Positions 25,290-33,440 of a DNA stretch of 64,000 bases are shown here, one piece after another; within the stretch, counting starts at the first letter, position 1, and every line of letters begins with the position of its first letter. Below the pieces are notes generated by a model. The model saw nothing but the letters and a program-made list of their open reading frames with translations. It ran no database searches and was not told where the DNA came from. The translations under genes were made by a program, and so were the position numbers. Source of the DNA: an uncultured Celeribacter sp. (GTDB lineage Bacteria; Pseudomonadota; Alphaproteobacteria; Rhodobacterales; Rhodobacteraceae); the NCBI RefSeq assembly GCF_963675965.1, contig NZ_OY780935.1:1724501-1788500 (forward strand), read 5' to 3'.

Positions 25290-27173
25290 TTAGCCGTGCT
25301 CATGGAAGAAGTCGTAAATGGTCTGGGCAACTTTCTCGGAAATTCCCGCCACCGCTTTCAGGTCCGCCAGGTTGGCCCGCGACACCGCCTTGGCCGAGCC
25401 GAAATGTGCCAGAAGGGCGCGTTTGCGCGTTGCCCCCACGCCGGGCACCTCGTCCAGCTTGGTCAGCCCCATGGCCTTGGACCGTTTCGCCCGATGCGTG
25501 CCGATCGCAAAGCGGTGTGCCTCGTCGCGCAATCGCTGGATGAAATAAAGCACCGGGTCGTTGCGCCTGAGCGCCATGGGCCGCTGCCCGACGCGGTAGA
25601 ATTCTTCCTTGCCCTGATCGCGGTCGATCCCCTTGGCGACGCCGACCATGGGAATGTCCGTCACCTCCTGTTCGACCATGATCTCATGCACCGCAGACAC
25701 CTGACCGGCACCGCCATCGATCAGCAACAGGTCGGGCCACAGACCCTTATTGCGATCGGGGTCGTCCTTTTTCAGGCGTTTGAACCGGCGGGTCAGCATT
25801 TCCTTCATCATGCCAAAGTCATCGCCCGGCGTGATGCCATCGCCCTTGATGTCGTATTTGCGATACTGGTTCTTCATGAACCCATCCGGACCGGCGACGA
25901 TCATTGCCCCCACCGCATGGGCCCCCTGAATATGCGAGTTGTCATAGACCTCGACCCGTTCCGGCACTTGCGGCAGGTCAAAGGCATCCTTCAGCCCCTC
26001 AAGCAACTTGGCCTGTGCAGCGGTTTCCGACATCTTGCGCCCAAGGCTTTCGCGGGCATTGCGCAGAGCGCCTGCGATCAATTCGGCCTTTTCCCCCCGT
26101 TGCGGCACCAGAATTTCGATTTTCTTGCCCGCCTTTTCCGACAGGGCCTCGGCCATCAGATCCTTTTCGTCGATGTCATGGGACAGGATCAGCTGACGCG
26201 GCGGCTCTTTCTGATCATAGAACTGACCGACAAAGCCCCGCAGCACCTCTTCGGCCTGCGCACCGTTGGTCTTGGGGTAGAAATCCTTATTGCCCCAGTT
26301 CTGATGCGCCCGGATGAAAAAGACCTGCACGCAGGCCTGGCCGCCTTCCATATGCAGCGCGATTACATCGCCTTCGCCCACCGTGCGCGGGTTGATCCCC
26401 TGAGAGGTCTGCACCTGCGTCATCGCCCGGATGCGATCGCGCAATGCCGCCGCCTTTTCGAATTCCATGGCATCCGAGGCCTCCTGCATCTGCGCTGCCA
26501 GACGCTGTTGCAGCCCGCTATCCCGGCCCTGCAGGAACCGTTCCGCCTCGGACACCAGAGCACCGTAGTCTTCCTGCGAAATCTTACCCACACAAGGCGC
26601 GGTACAGCGTTTGATCTGATGTTGCAGGCAGGGCCGCGTGCGGGTCGCGAAATCGCTGTCGGAACAGGTCCGCAGAAGAAACACCCGCTGCAGCTGATTC
26701 AACGTCCGATTGACGGCGCTGGCCGAAGCAAATGGCCCGTAATAGGCGGCTTTGCGTTTCTTGGCGCCGCGATGCTTGGTGATCTGCGGAAAATCATGAT
26801 CCTTGGTGACCATGATATTCGGAAAGCTTTTGTCGTCGCGCAGCAGCACATTGTAGCGCGGCTTCAGCTGCTTGATGAGGTTCTGCTCCAGCAGCAAGGC
26901 TTCGGTTTCCGTCCGCGTCGTCAGAAACATCATCTGCGATGTTTCGGAAATCATTTTGGCGATCCGTGCCGAATGGCCGTGCGGACGGGCATAGTTCGAC
27001 ACGCGATTGCGCAGGCTCTTGGCCTTACCGACATAGAGCACGTTATGCTCAGGATCGAGCATGCGATAGACACCCGGCGAACCATCGAGCAGCCGCAGAT
27101 AGCCCTCGATCACGGCATGGCCGCGCGGGATCTCCGCCTGTTCGATATTGTCTGTGTCTTCCGTCATATTCAC
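25290..27173 (-). CDS. uvrC: UvrABC system protein C
   Basis: A 627-residue excinuclease subunit that makes both incisions in nucleotide excision repair. The GIY-YIG nuclease is at 34-58 (GVYRMLD...LYVGKAKSLRNRV), the UVR motif is near residue 220 (MQEASDAMEFEKAAALRDRI), and the RNase-H-like endonuclease shows EVYDNSHIQGAHAVGAM and DLLLIDGGAGQ. The tandem HhH repeats are at the C-terminus (VPGVGATRKRALLAHFGS). It heads the uvrC-pgsA-moaD-moaE run, and its upstream region is AT-rich. Confidence 0.97.
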   Translation of the reverse strand: MNMTEDTDNIEQAEIPRGHAVIEGYLRLLDGSPGVYRMLDPEHNVLYVGKAKSLRNRVSNYARPHGHSARIAKMISETSQMMFLTTRTETEALLLEQNLIKQLKPRYNVLLRDDKSFPNIMVTKDHDFPQITKHRGAKKRKAAYYGPFASASAVNRTLNQLQRVFLLRTCSDSDFATRTRPCLQHQIKRCTAPCVGKISQEDYGALVSEAERFLQGRDSGLQQRLAAQMQEASDAMEFEKAAALRDRIRAMTQVQTSQGINPRTVGEGDVIALHMEGGQACVQVFFIRAHQNWGNKDFYPKTNGAQAEEVLRGFVGQFYDQKEPPRQLILSHDIDEKDLMAEALSEKAGKKIEILVPQRGEKAELIAGALRNARESLGRKMSETAAQAKLLEGLKDAFDLPQVPERVEVYDNSHIQGAHAVGAMIVAGPDGFMKNQYRKYDIKGDGITPGDDFGMMKEMLTRRFKRLKKDDPDRNKGLWPDLLLIDGGAGQVSAVHEIMVEQEVTDIPMVGVAKGIDRDQGKEEFYRVGQRPMALRRNDPVLYFIQRLRDEAHRFAIGTHRAKRSKAMGLTKLDEVPGVGATRKRALLAHFGSAKAVSRANLADLKAVAGISEKVAQTIYDFFHEHG

Positions 27174-27466
27174 GACCCTATGATTCCCCGCGCTGCTGCA
27201 ATCTTATCGCTCCGAGGGCAAGAGAAAACTCATCCACCGTTCCTGTGGATAACCCTGCCGATAAGTTTTTGAGAACTGTGGTTTTCCCTTGGAAACACGG
27301 TATTTCTCCCATTTGCCCATATAATAGTCAAATTTTCAACGCATTGATTTATAAGGATATTTTTATAACTGCCTGACAAATCATTGAATCTACTGACATT
27401 TTCATGACGCGAATGAAACAGTTTTGTGAGCCGTGCACAACTTTCGCCGGGCCACGCTCACAGACA
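27174..27466. other. AT-rich intergenic region upstream of uvrC
   Basis: 293 bases with no convincing gene. The stretch 27285-27420 is markedly AT-rich compared with its surroundings (runs such as TTATAAGGATATTTTTATAA). The uvrC promoter is expected here, and the SDR gene ends at 27467 on the same strand. I could not fit a confident -35/-10 pair. Confidence 0.4.
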
Positions 27467-28252
27467 TCACTCGGGACCGTCCACATCGGGGGTTTGCCAG
27501 CCCAGATGCTGACCACCATCGACGCAGATCAGCTGTCCCGTGACCGCATTCGCACCGATCAGATAGGATAACGCCTGACAGACATCCGAAGGGTCCGACC
27601 CGCGCGCCAGAATCGTCGCCTGTTGCTGCGCCGCGAAGTCTTCTGCAGACTGCCGCGCGCCCTGCAATGTCGGTCCCGGCCCGATGCCATTGACCCGCAC
27701 ATGCGGGGCCAATGCCTGAGCCGCCGTCTGCGTAAAGGTCCAGAGCGCCGACTTTGCCAGCGTGTAGGACATGAACTGCGGCGTCAGCTTGCGCACCCGC
27801 TGATCGATCATATTGACGATCAGCCCCTGCGCCACCGGGCGCCCGCTGGCATCGGCCACCGCCTCGGGCACCTGAGCGGCGAAAAGCTGGCTCAACCGGA
27901 CCGGTGCGCGCAGGTTGCTTTCCAGATGACGGTCCCAGCTGTCCCGCGTCATCGAGGTGATCCCATCCGCCTCAAAGATCGAGGCATTGTTCAACATCAG
28001 GTTGAGTGGTCCGCCAAGCGCCTCCCCAGCGCGCGCCACCAGCCCATCGACGTCTGCTTCCTTCAAGAGATCGGCTTGCAACGCCACAGCCCCAACCCCC
28101 ATCGAACGCAGTTTCTGAACAAGCGCCTGTGCCGCCGCCTCAGAGCTGTGATAGTGCACCGCGACATCAAAACCCATCTGCGCCAGAGACAGGGCCATAT
28201 CCCGTCCCAGACGTTTGGCCGCACCGGTGACAAGCGCTTTTCCGGGCCTCAT
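27467..28252 (-). CDS. SDR-family oxidoreductase, pteridine-reductase-like
   Basis: A 261-residue short-chain dehydrogenase. The NADPH loop reads TGAAKRLG (9-16) followed by HYHSS, the pattern of PTR1/FolM pteridine reductases rather than the usual TGxxxGIG. The catalytic residues also match that group: Asp150 takes the usual Ser position, with Tyr163 and Lys167 (SYTLAK). A role in reducing dihydropterins or dihydrofolate is therefore likely. It ends with the family's TGQLICVDGGQHLGW. The gene lies 9 bases after the antiporter stop on the same strand, so it may be cotranscribed with it. Confidence 0.85.
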   Translation of the reverse strand: MRPGKALVTGAAKRLGRDMALSLAQMGFDVAVHYHSSEAAAQALVQKLRSMGVGAVALQADLLKEADVDGLVARAGEALGGPLNLMLNNASIFEADGITSMTRDSWDRHLESNLRAPVRLSQLFAAQVPEAVADASGRPVAQGLIVNMIDQRVRKLTPQFMSYTLAKSALWTFTQTAAQALAPHVRVNGIGPGPTLQGARQSAEDFAAQQQATILARGSDPSDVCQALSYLIGANAVTGQLICVDGGQHLGWQTPDVDGPE

Positions 28253-28261
28253 GCGATCTCC

Positions 28262-29209
28262 TTAGTTCAGCACCGACAGAACGTAGAGAAGATATAGGGC
28301 GCTCAGGACGATCCCCCAAACACGGGTGATGTTGATGTGGAACAGCACGAATACCCCCAGCAGCGCGGAAGCCGCACACATGACCCAGATGTCGAACTGC
28401 ATGATTTCGGGGTCGACCGGCAGATTGCCGACAAGACTCGACACGCCGATGATGCCCAGCAGGTTGAACATGTTTGACCCGATCACATTGCCAAAGGCCA
28501 CATCGGCCTGTTTGCGCAGGGCCGCCATCACCGTCGTCGCCAATTCCGGCAGCGATGTACCCACAGCAACCAGTGTCAGGCCAATCACCGTCTCAGAGAC
28601 CCCATAGGCGCGCGCGATATTGGTCGAAGCATTGACAAGAATCTCCGCCCCCAGCGGCAAACCGATCAACCCGGCGATCAGGAACAGAAAGATCTTCCAC
28701 CAATGCATATCGGGATCGGCGCCTTCGACCTCTTCGTCCTCCTCCGCGTCTTTGGAGGCGCGCTGATGGCAACGTGCCGCATAGGCCGCATGCCCCAGCA
28801 TCGCGAACAGGGCCGCCAGAAGGATCAGCCCCGAAATCCAATCGAACTGTCCACGCAGCGCCAGCACCACGAACAAAACCGTCGCCCCGACCATCTGCAG
28901 GAAAGAGGCACGAGTAGAATTATCGATCACATGCAGCGTTGTAATGATCGCGGGGATGCCCAGCACCAACAGAACATTTGCGGTGTTCGAACCGATCACA
29001 TTGCCCAGCGCCAGCCCCGGCACACCTTCGCTGATGGCTGACACCGAAATCAAAAGCTCTGGCGCAGAGGTGCCAAAGGCCACGATCGTCAGCGAAACGA
29101 TCAAAGCCGGCACGCCCAGACGCAAGGACATGTTGACGGCCCCCCGGACCAGCATGTCACCCGCAATGAGCAACAGCACCAAGCCAACGACCGCATAAAT
29201 GAAATCCAT
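28262..29209 (-). CDS. Calcium/sodium antiporter (CaCA family, YrbG-like)
   Basis: A 315-residue inner-membrane exchanger with ten hydrophobic spans arranged as two inverted halves. Each half has the alpha-repeat ion-binding motif: FGTSAPELLISV (near residue 45) and VGTSLPELATTV (near 213), each followed by GNVIGSN. An acidic cytoplasmic loop (SKDAEEDEEVEGADPD) joins the halves. It probably exports Ca2+ in exchange for Na+. The start overlaps the stop of the 55-residue zinc-ribbon gene by one base (TGATG). Confidence 0.93.
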   Translation of the reverse strand: MDFIYAVVGLVLLLIAGDMLVRGAVNMSLRLGVPALIVSLTIVAFGTSAPELLISVSAISEGVPGLALGNVIGSNTANVLLVLGIPAIITTLHVIDNSTRASFLQMVGATVLFVVLALRGQFDWISGLILLAALFAMLGHAAYAARCHQRASKDAEEDEEVEGADPDMHWWKIFLFLIAGLIGLPLGAEILVNASTNIARAYGVSETVIGLTLVAVGTSLPELATTVMAALRKQADVAFGNVIGSNMFNLLGIIGVSSLVGNLPVDPEIMQFDIWVMCAASALLGVFVLFHINITRVWGIVLSALYLLYVLSVLN

Positions 29210-29376
29210 CAGGGTTTACCCTTTTTGCAGGCGCAGGCGCCCTTGCCAATTTTGTAGCGCCCGCAATTGGGGCATTTCATGGCCTTCAGTCTCTGCTGTC
29301 CGGGAAATTTCACCCGACCGAAGATGGCCAGAACCATCATGAAGACAAGAAACAGAGAGATGACCTTAAACAACAT
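29209..29376 (-). CDS. Small membrane-anchored zinc-ribbon peptide
   Basis: A 55-residue protein. Residues 4-20 are a hydrophobic helix (KVISLFLVFMMVLAIFG) that should anchor it in the membrane, and the C-terminus carries four cysteines in CPNCG...CAC followed by a basic tail (KKGKP). The spacing suggests a minimal zinc ribbon. The gene lies between the sppA stop (3 bases away) and the antiporter start (one-base overlap), so it is almost certainly cotranscribed. Codon usage agrees with its neighbours. The family is not recognised. Confidence 0.75.
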   Translation of the reverse strand: MLFKVISLFLVFMMVLAIFGRVKFPGQQRLKAMKCPNCGRYKIGKGACACKKGKP

Positions 29377-29379
29377 CTC

Positions 29380-30174
29380 TTACAACCCGAACCGCGCCCA
29401 AAGGGCCTGCTCTTCGACCTGTGCCCCCAGCCCGGCGGCCAGCTCAGTCCCGAAGCGGCGCAGCAACGGACGCTTCGGACCGAAGACGGCAAAGCGGGTT
29501 TTCTCGCCATAGATGTCCTTGAGCTTCGGGACCATATGCCCGACCCCATCCACCAGCCCGAGAGCAACACCCTTTTCGCCGGTCCAATAGGTGCCGTCGA
29601 ACAGCTCCACGTCCTGCGACAACCGGGTGGCACGCGAGGATTTGACATGCGCGATAAAGGCCTGATGGATGTCTTCCTGAAGCTCTTTCAAACGGGTGAT
29701 GTCTTCGGGATTTTCCGGACGAAACGGGTCCATCTGGCTTTTGGAACGGCCCGATGTATGCACCCGGCGTTCGATGCCATGTTTCGCAATGAACTGATCA
29801 AAGCCGAAACCAGCCGAGATCACCCCGATCGAGCCTACAATCGAACTCTGATCGACAAAGATCTTGTCTGCAGCACAGGCGAGCCAATAGCCCCCTGAGG
29901 CCGCGACATCTTCGACAAAGGCAAAAACCGGCAGGTTCTTTTCGGTCGCCAGCCTGCGGATGCGGGCGGCGATCAGCGAGGACTGAACCGGCGATCCCCC
30001 GGGTGAATTGATCGAAAGCGCCACGGCGGTGGGCTTACCTTTGCGAAACGCCCGCTCAATCGCGGGCGCAAGGCTTTGATCGTTCAATCCCCCCTGACGG
30101 GTCATGATCGCGCCATTCAGGCGCACAACATTGACCCGGGGACCGGATTTGAGAAAGGGCAGGCTGTATTTCAT
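29380..30174 (-). CDS. S49-family serine protease (SppA-like)
   Basis: A 264-residue protein of the single-domain SppA type, a membrane-associated Ser/Lys protease that degrades remnant signal peptides. The nucleophile region is FVEDVAASGGYWLACAADKI, and GSIGVISAGF is the oxyanion/strand segment; the conserved Lys is likely in SGRSKSQMDPF. SINSPGGSP is also diagnostic. No clear transmembrane anchor is seen at the N-terminus. I start at ATG 30172-30174; a TTG start 12 codons upstream is possible. First gene of a sppA, zinc-ribbon, antiporter run. Confidence 0.88.
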   Translation of the reverse strand: MKYSLPFLKSGPRVNVVRLNGAIMTRQGGLNDQSLAPAIERAFRKGKPTAVALSINSPGGSPVQSSLIAARIRRLATEKNLPVFAFVEDVAASGGYWLACAADKIFVDQSSIVGSIGVISAGFGFDQFIAKHGIERRVHTSGRSKSQMDPFRPENPEDITRLKELQEDIHQAFIAHVKSSRATRLSQDVELFDGTYWTGEKGVALGLVDGVGHMVPKLKDIYGEKTRFAVFGPKRPLLRRFGTELAAGLGAQVEEQALWARFGL

Positions 30175-30239
30175 GGAAAAGGATGTAAAGCGCGCCCCAG
30201 CCCCAAACAAGGGCGCGCCCGGTTTAGGGTGAGCTTTTT

Positions 30240-31280
30240 TTATTTATTCCCCGCACAATCCACAAAGGCTGTCGCGACCTCCCGGATCAACGCAGCGTAG
30301 AACTCTGCTCCCGGGGCAATCTCGACGCCCAACGGATCGATGACGCCCGAATGCGCGTTCGTCCCGTTCAGAACCGTTTTCACCAGCGCCGGGCTGAACT
30401 GCGGCTCAGAGAAGACACAGCTCACGTTTTGCTCCGCGATCACCTCCTGGATTTCACGGATCCGCGCGGGGCTGGGATCGCTGGCATCGCTCAGCGAAAT
30501 GGCCCCTGCCGCCGAAAGACCGAAGCGGTTTTCGAAATATTGATAGGCGTCGTGGAACACGATGAACCTCATATCCTGCACCGGTGCCAGTTCGCTGCGG
30601 ACCTCTGCAATCACCGCATCGAGATCGGCCTGCGCCGCCTCTGCATTGGCGCGGTAGGTCTCGGCATGTTCGGGATCGATCCCGGCGAGTTCTTCGGCAA
30701 TGACACCCAGCCAGACGCGACCGTTTTCCGGGTCCAGCCAGCTGTGCGGATCCATGCCATGGTGATCGTGTTCATCCCCATGCGCATCATCATCCGAGTG
30801 ATGATCATGGTCGTCATGACCATCTTGGTCTTCGTGATCCTCATGGGAGTGTTCATCGTCATGATCATGCGCCTCATCACCATGCATATCCTCATCCGCA
30901 TGATCATGGCTGTGCGCCTCGAAATTTGCCCCCTCGCGGAACGGCAGCTCGACCGTACCTTCAACTTCGGCCAGTGCCACAGAGGGCACCCCTTTGGCGA
31001 CAGTGTCGATCATCTCATCCAGCCAAGGCGCGAGATCTGGACCGGTCCAGAGCACGAGATCCGCCTCTTGCAACGCCTTCGCATCCGAGGGGCGCAGGGC
31101 ATAATCATGCGGCGAAGCACCCTGCCGCATCAGGGCAACCGGTTCACCCAGATCGCCCATGACCTGCGCGGCAAGCGATTGCACCGCCGCGATGTCCGTG
31201 ACGACCTCCGGCACCTCGGCCTGAGCGGCGCCGGCAGCAAAGGTCAGAGCCAAAAGCGAAGAAGAAAGACGTAGGGACAT
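30240..31280 (-). CDS. znuA: Zinc ABC transporter substrate-binding protein
   Basis: A 346-residue periplasmic zinc-binding protein. Signal peptide at 1-21 (cleavage after AQA). The first Zn-ligand histidine is His58 (SPHDY). A long His/Asp/Glu loop fills residues 123-174, and the second ligand follows in DPHSW (His179); FHDAYQYF supplies the third. The loop is unusually long, about 50 residues with around 20 histidines, and would capture zinc. It is divergent from zur, with candidate Zur operators between the two. Confidence 0.96.
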   Translation of the reverse strand: MSLRLSSSLLALTFAAGAAQAEVPEVVTDIAAVQSLAAQVMGDLGEPVALMRQGASPHDYALRPSDAKALQEADLVLWTGPDLAPWLDEMIDTVAKGVPSVALAEVEGTVELPFREGANFEAHSHDHADEDMHGDEAHDHDDEHSHEDHEDQDGHDDHDHHSDDDAHGDEHDHHGMDPHSWLDPENGRVWLGVIAEELAGIDPEHAETYRANAEAAQADLDAVIAEVRSELAPVQDMRFIVFHDAYQYFENRFGLSAAGAISLSDASDPSPARIREIQEVIAEQNVSCVFSEPQFSPALVKTVLNGTNAHSGVIDPLGVEIAPGAEFYAALIREVATAFVDCAGNK

Positions 31281-31296
31281 GTGTACCTCGAGGGAA

Positions 31297-31342
31297 TGTT
31301 ATGTTATCACAGGTGACACCTTCTAAACGTCATGCTATCACA
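31297..31342. promoter_or_regulatory. Tandem candidate Zur operators
   Basis: A 15-base imperfect palindrome, TGTTATGTTATCACA (31297-31311), resembles the alphaproteobacterial Zur box. Its core ATGTTATCACA (31301-31311) recurs as ATGCTATCACA at 31332-31342 (10 of 11 identical), exactly 31 bases apart, about three helical turns. Both lie between the divergent znuA and zur-znuCB start codons, where a Zur repressor should act. Confidence 0.65.
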
Positions 31343-31384
31343 TCGCAAGCACGAACTTCCGCCTCCGCATCAAAGGAAATTGTG

Positions 31385-31873
31385 ATGGATCCGAACCCAA
31401 TCGGCTTTGCCAAACACGATCACAAACACTGCATCCACGATTCCGTCGAGGCGGCGGCCCGCATGTGTCAGAATGCCGGTTTGCAACTGACTCCGGTACG
31501 CAAGCGCACTCTGGAAATCCTGCTGGAAGAACACCGCGCGCTGGGCGCCTATGACGTTCTGGCCCGCCTGTCGCAGGAAGGCTTCGGCGCCCAGCCACCG
31601 GTCGCCTATCGGGCGCTGGATTTTCTGACCAAACACGGGCTGGCCCATAAGATCGAACGGCTGAACGCCTTCATCGCATGCGCCCATCCCAGCGACAGCC
31701 ACACTCCCGTTTTTCTGATCTGCACCAGCTGCAAATCCGTGGCCGAAGCTGAGACAGACCCCGCTCACAGCCTGATGGGGCAGATCGCTGAAACCACGGG
31801 CTTCACCATCCAGCGCGCGGTTCTGGAGGCAGAGGGCACCTGCCCCAATTGTCAGGCAAAGGCCCACGCATGA
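31385..31873 (+). CDS. zur: Zinc uptake regulator Zur (Fur family)
   Basis: A 162-residue Fur-family repressor. The N-terminus is His/Cys rich (FAKHDHKHCIHDS). The winged helix follows (LTPVRKRTLEILLEEHRALGAYDVL, PPVAYRALDFLTKHGLAHKIE). The structural zinc cysteines are in ICTSCKS and CPNCQ near the end. The genomic link to znuABC identifies it as Zur rather than Fur. ATG 31385 follows AAAGGA; a longer frame to 31301 would read through the operator region. Its stop overlaps znuC (ATGA), so repressor and transporter are co-expressed and autoregulated. Confidence 0.93.
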   Translation: MDPNPIGFAKHDHKHCIHDSVEAAARMCQNAGLQLTPVRKRTLEILLEEHRALGAYDVLARLSQEGFGAQPPVAYRALDFLTKHGLAHKIERLNAFIACAHPSDSHTPVFLICTSCKSVAEAETDPAHSLMGQIAETTGFTIQRAVLEAEGTCPNCQAKAHA

Positions 31874-32643
31874 GCCTGATTTCTCTCAACGATGTCTCTG
31901 TGCGCCTCGGCGGGCGGCAGGTGCTCGATCATGTCTCCATGTCCATCGCCCCCGCCGAAATCGTCACCATCGTCGGCCCGAATGGATCGGGCAAATCCAC
32001 CATGCTGCGCATTTTGATCGGCGCGCTGAAACCGACAGAGGGCAAGGTGAAGCGGCGGAAGGGGCTGAAAATCGGCTACGTGCCGCAAAAGCTGCATATC
32101 GATCCGACCCTGCCGCTCACCGTGCGCCGGTTTCTGTCCCTGCCCCGCCGCGTCAGCGACGAGGCCGCCCATGCCGCGCTGCATGATGCCGGTGCAGGCC
32201 ATCTGTGCAGCCATCAAATGACGGATTTGTCCGGCGGGCAGTTCCAGCGCGTCTTGTTGGCGCGGGCGCTGCTGATGCAACCCGACCTGTTGATTCTGGA
32301 TGAAGCCACGCAGGGGCTGGACCAGCCCGGTTCGGCAGATTTCTACAGCCAGATCGAAACAGTGCGGCGGGAAAAGGGCTGCGCCGTGCTCATGGTGTCC
32401 CATGAATTGCATGTGGTCATGGCCGCCTCGGATCGCGTGGTCTGCCTGAACGGGCATGTCTGCTGTCAGGGCGCCCCGGAACATGTGGCCTCCGCGCCAG
32501 AATACCGCGCCCTGTTCGGCACCGGCACCCATGGCGCGCTGGCCCTGTACCGCCATCAGCACAGCCACAGCCATGACGGGTGCGACCACGATCATACGCA
32601 CGACAACCCGGTCACCGCGCCACAGAAGGACAGCCTGTCATGA
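31870..32643 (+). CDS. znuC: Zinc ABC transporter ATP-binding protein
   Basis: A 257-residue ABC ATPase powering zinc uptake. Walker A is GPNGSGKST (about 37-45), the signature is LSGGQFQRVLLARAL, and Walker B is LLILDEATQGLD. The C-terminal 25 residues carry a His/Asp-rich tail (RHQHSHSHDGCDHDHTHD), which could buffer zinc on the cytoplasmic side, as seen in some ZnuC proteins. ATG 31870 overlaps the zur stop, and the stop overlaps znuB. Confidence 0.95.
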   Translation: MSLISLNDVSVRLGGRQVLDHVSMSIAPAEIVTIVGPNGSGKSTMLRILIGALKPTEGKVKRRKGLKIGYVPQKLHIDPTLPLTVRRFLSLPRRVSDEAAHAALHDAGAGHLCSHQMTDLSGGQFQRVLLARALLMQPDLLILDEATQGLDQPGSADFYSQIETVRREKGCAVLMVSHELHVVMAASDRVVCLNGHVCCQGAPEHVASAPEYRALFGTGTHGALALYRHQHSHSHDGCDHDHTHDNPVTAPQKDSLS

Positions 32644-33434
32644 CCCTGCTTGATGACTTCATTGTGCGGGCGGCGCTGGCCGGTCTGGGCCTTGTGCTGG
32701 CCGCCGCGCCGCTGGGCTGCTTCGTCGTCTGGCGCCGCATGGCCTATTTCGGCGATGCCACGGCCCATGCTGCCATTCTTGGCGTCGCGCTGGCGCTCGC
32801 CTTCAACATATCGATCTTTGCCGGGGTTCTGGCCATTGCGCTGATCATGGCCCTGACCGTATCGAGCCTTCATGGCCGCGGCTTTGCCATGGACACGCTG
32901 CTTGGCGTCATGGCCCATAGCTCTCTGGCCTTCGGGCTGGTGGCCGTCTCCTTCGTGCAGGGGGTGCGCGTCGATCTGATGGCCTATCTCTTCGGCGACA
33001 TTCTGGCCGTCGGCAAGAACGACCTACTGGTCATCTGGATTGGGGCCGCGCTGGTGCTGGGCCTGTTGTACTGGCGCTGGTCGGCCTTGCTCACGGCTAC
33101 GCTGAACCCGGATCTGGCCGCAGCGTCCGGCCTGTCGCCCAAACGCGAACAACTGATCCTGTCACTGGCGCTGGCACTGACCGTGGCGGTCGCGATCAAA
33201 GTGGTCGGCACCCTGCTAATCGCGGCAATGTTGTTGATCCCTGCGGCCGCTGCGCGCCCCTTTGCCCGCACCCCGGAACGCATGGCTGTGATCGCCACGC
33301 TGCTCGGTGGTGGAGCAGTTCTGGCCGGCATCGAAGCGGCCTTCGCCCTCGATAGCCCCACCGGCCCGACGATTGTCTGCACGGCAGCCATTCTCTTTGC
33401 CCTAAGCAATCTGTCACGGCTGCTGCGACGCTGA
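32640..33434 (+). CDS. znuB: Zinc ABC transporter permease
   Basis: A 264-residue membrane permease of the ABC-3 (metal) family. About eight spans are visible, with GCFVVWRRMAYFGDATAHAAILGVAL near the N-terminus (the usual FFGDTLAHSAL-type motif) and LLIAAMLLIPAAAARPFA late in the chain. ATG 32640 overlaps the znuC stop (ATGA). Together with ZnuA and ZnuC it forms the high-affinity zinc importer. Confidence 0.95.
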   Translation: MTLLDDFIVRAALAGLGLVLAAAPLGCFVVWRRMAYFGDATAHAAILGVALALAFNISIFAGVLAIALIMALTVSSLHGRGFAMDTLLGVMAHSSLAFGLVAVSFVQGVRVDLMAYLFGDILAVGKNDLLVIWIGAALVLGLLYWRWSALLTATLNPDLAAASGLSPKREQLILSLALALTVAVAIKVVGTLLIAAMLLIPAAAARPFARTPERMAVIATLLGGGAVLAGIEAAFALDSPTGPTIVCTAAILFALSNLSRLLRR

Positions 33435-33440
33435 ACTGGC

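Noticed and set aside
25128..27272. 714-codon plus-strand frame
   Set aside because: Antisense shadow of uvrC, which has its GIY-YIG, UVR and HhH motifs on the minus strand.
30190..30218. GC-rich inverted repeat GCGCGCCC / GGGCGCGC downstream of znuA
   Set aside because: It could be a terminator for znuA, but the following minus-strand sequence (TTTACATCC) is a poor U tract and the repeat is partly self-palindromic, so I do not call it.
30351..31274. Plus-strand frame rich in Ile, Met and Val (IIRVMIMVVMTILVFVILMG), looking like a membrane protein
   Set aside because: It is the antisense image of the His/Asp loop of znuA: His and Asp codons (CAT/CAC, GAT/GAC) read backwards as Met/Val/Ile. 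Artefact of composition.
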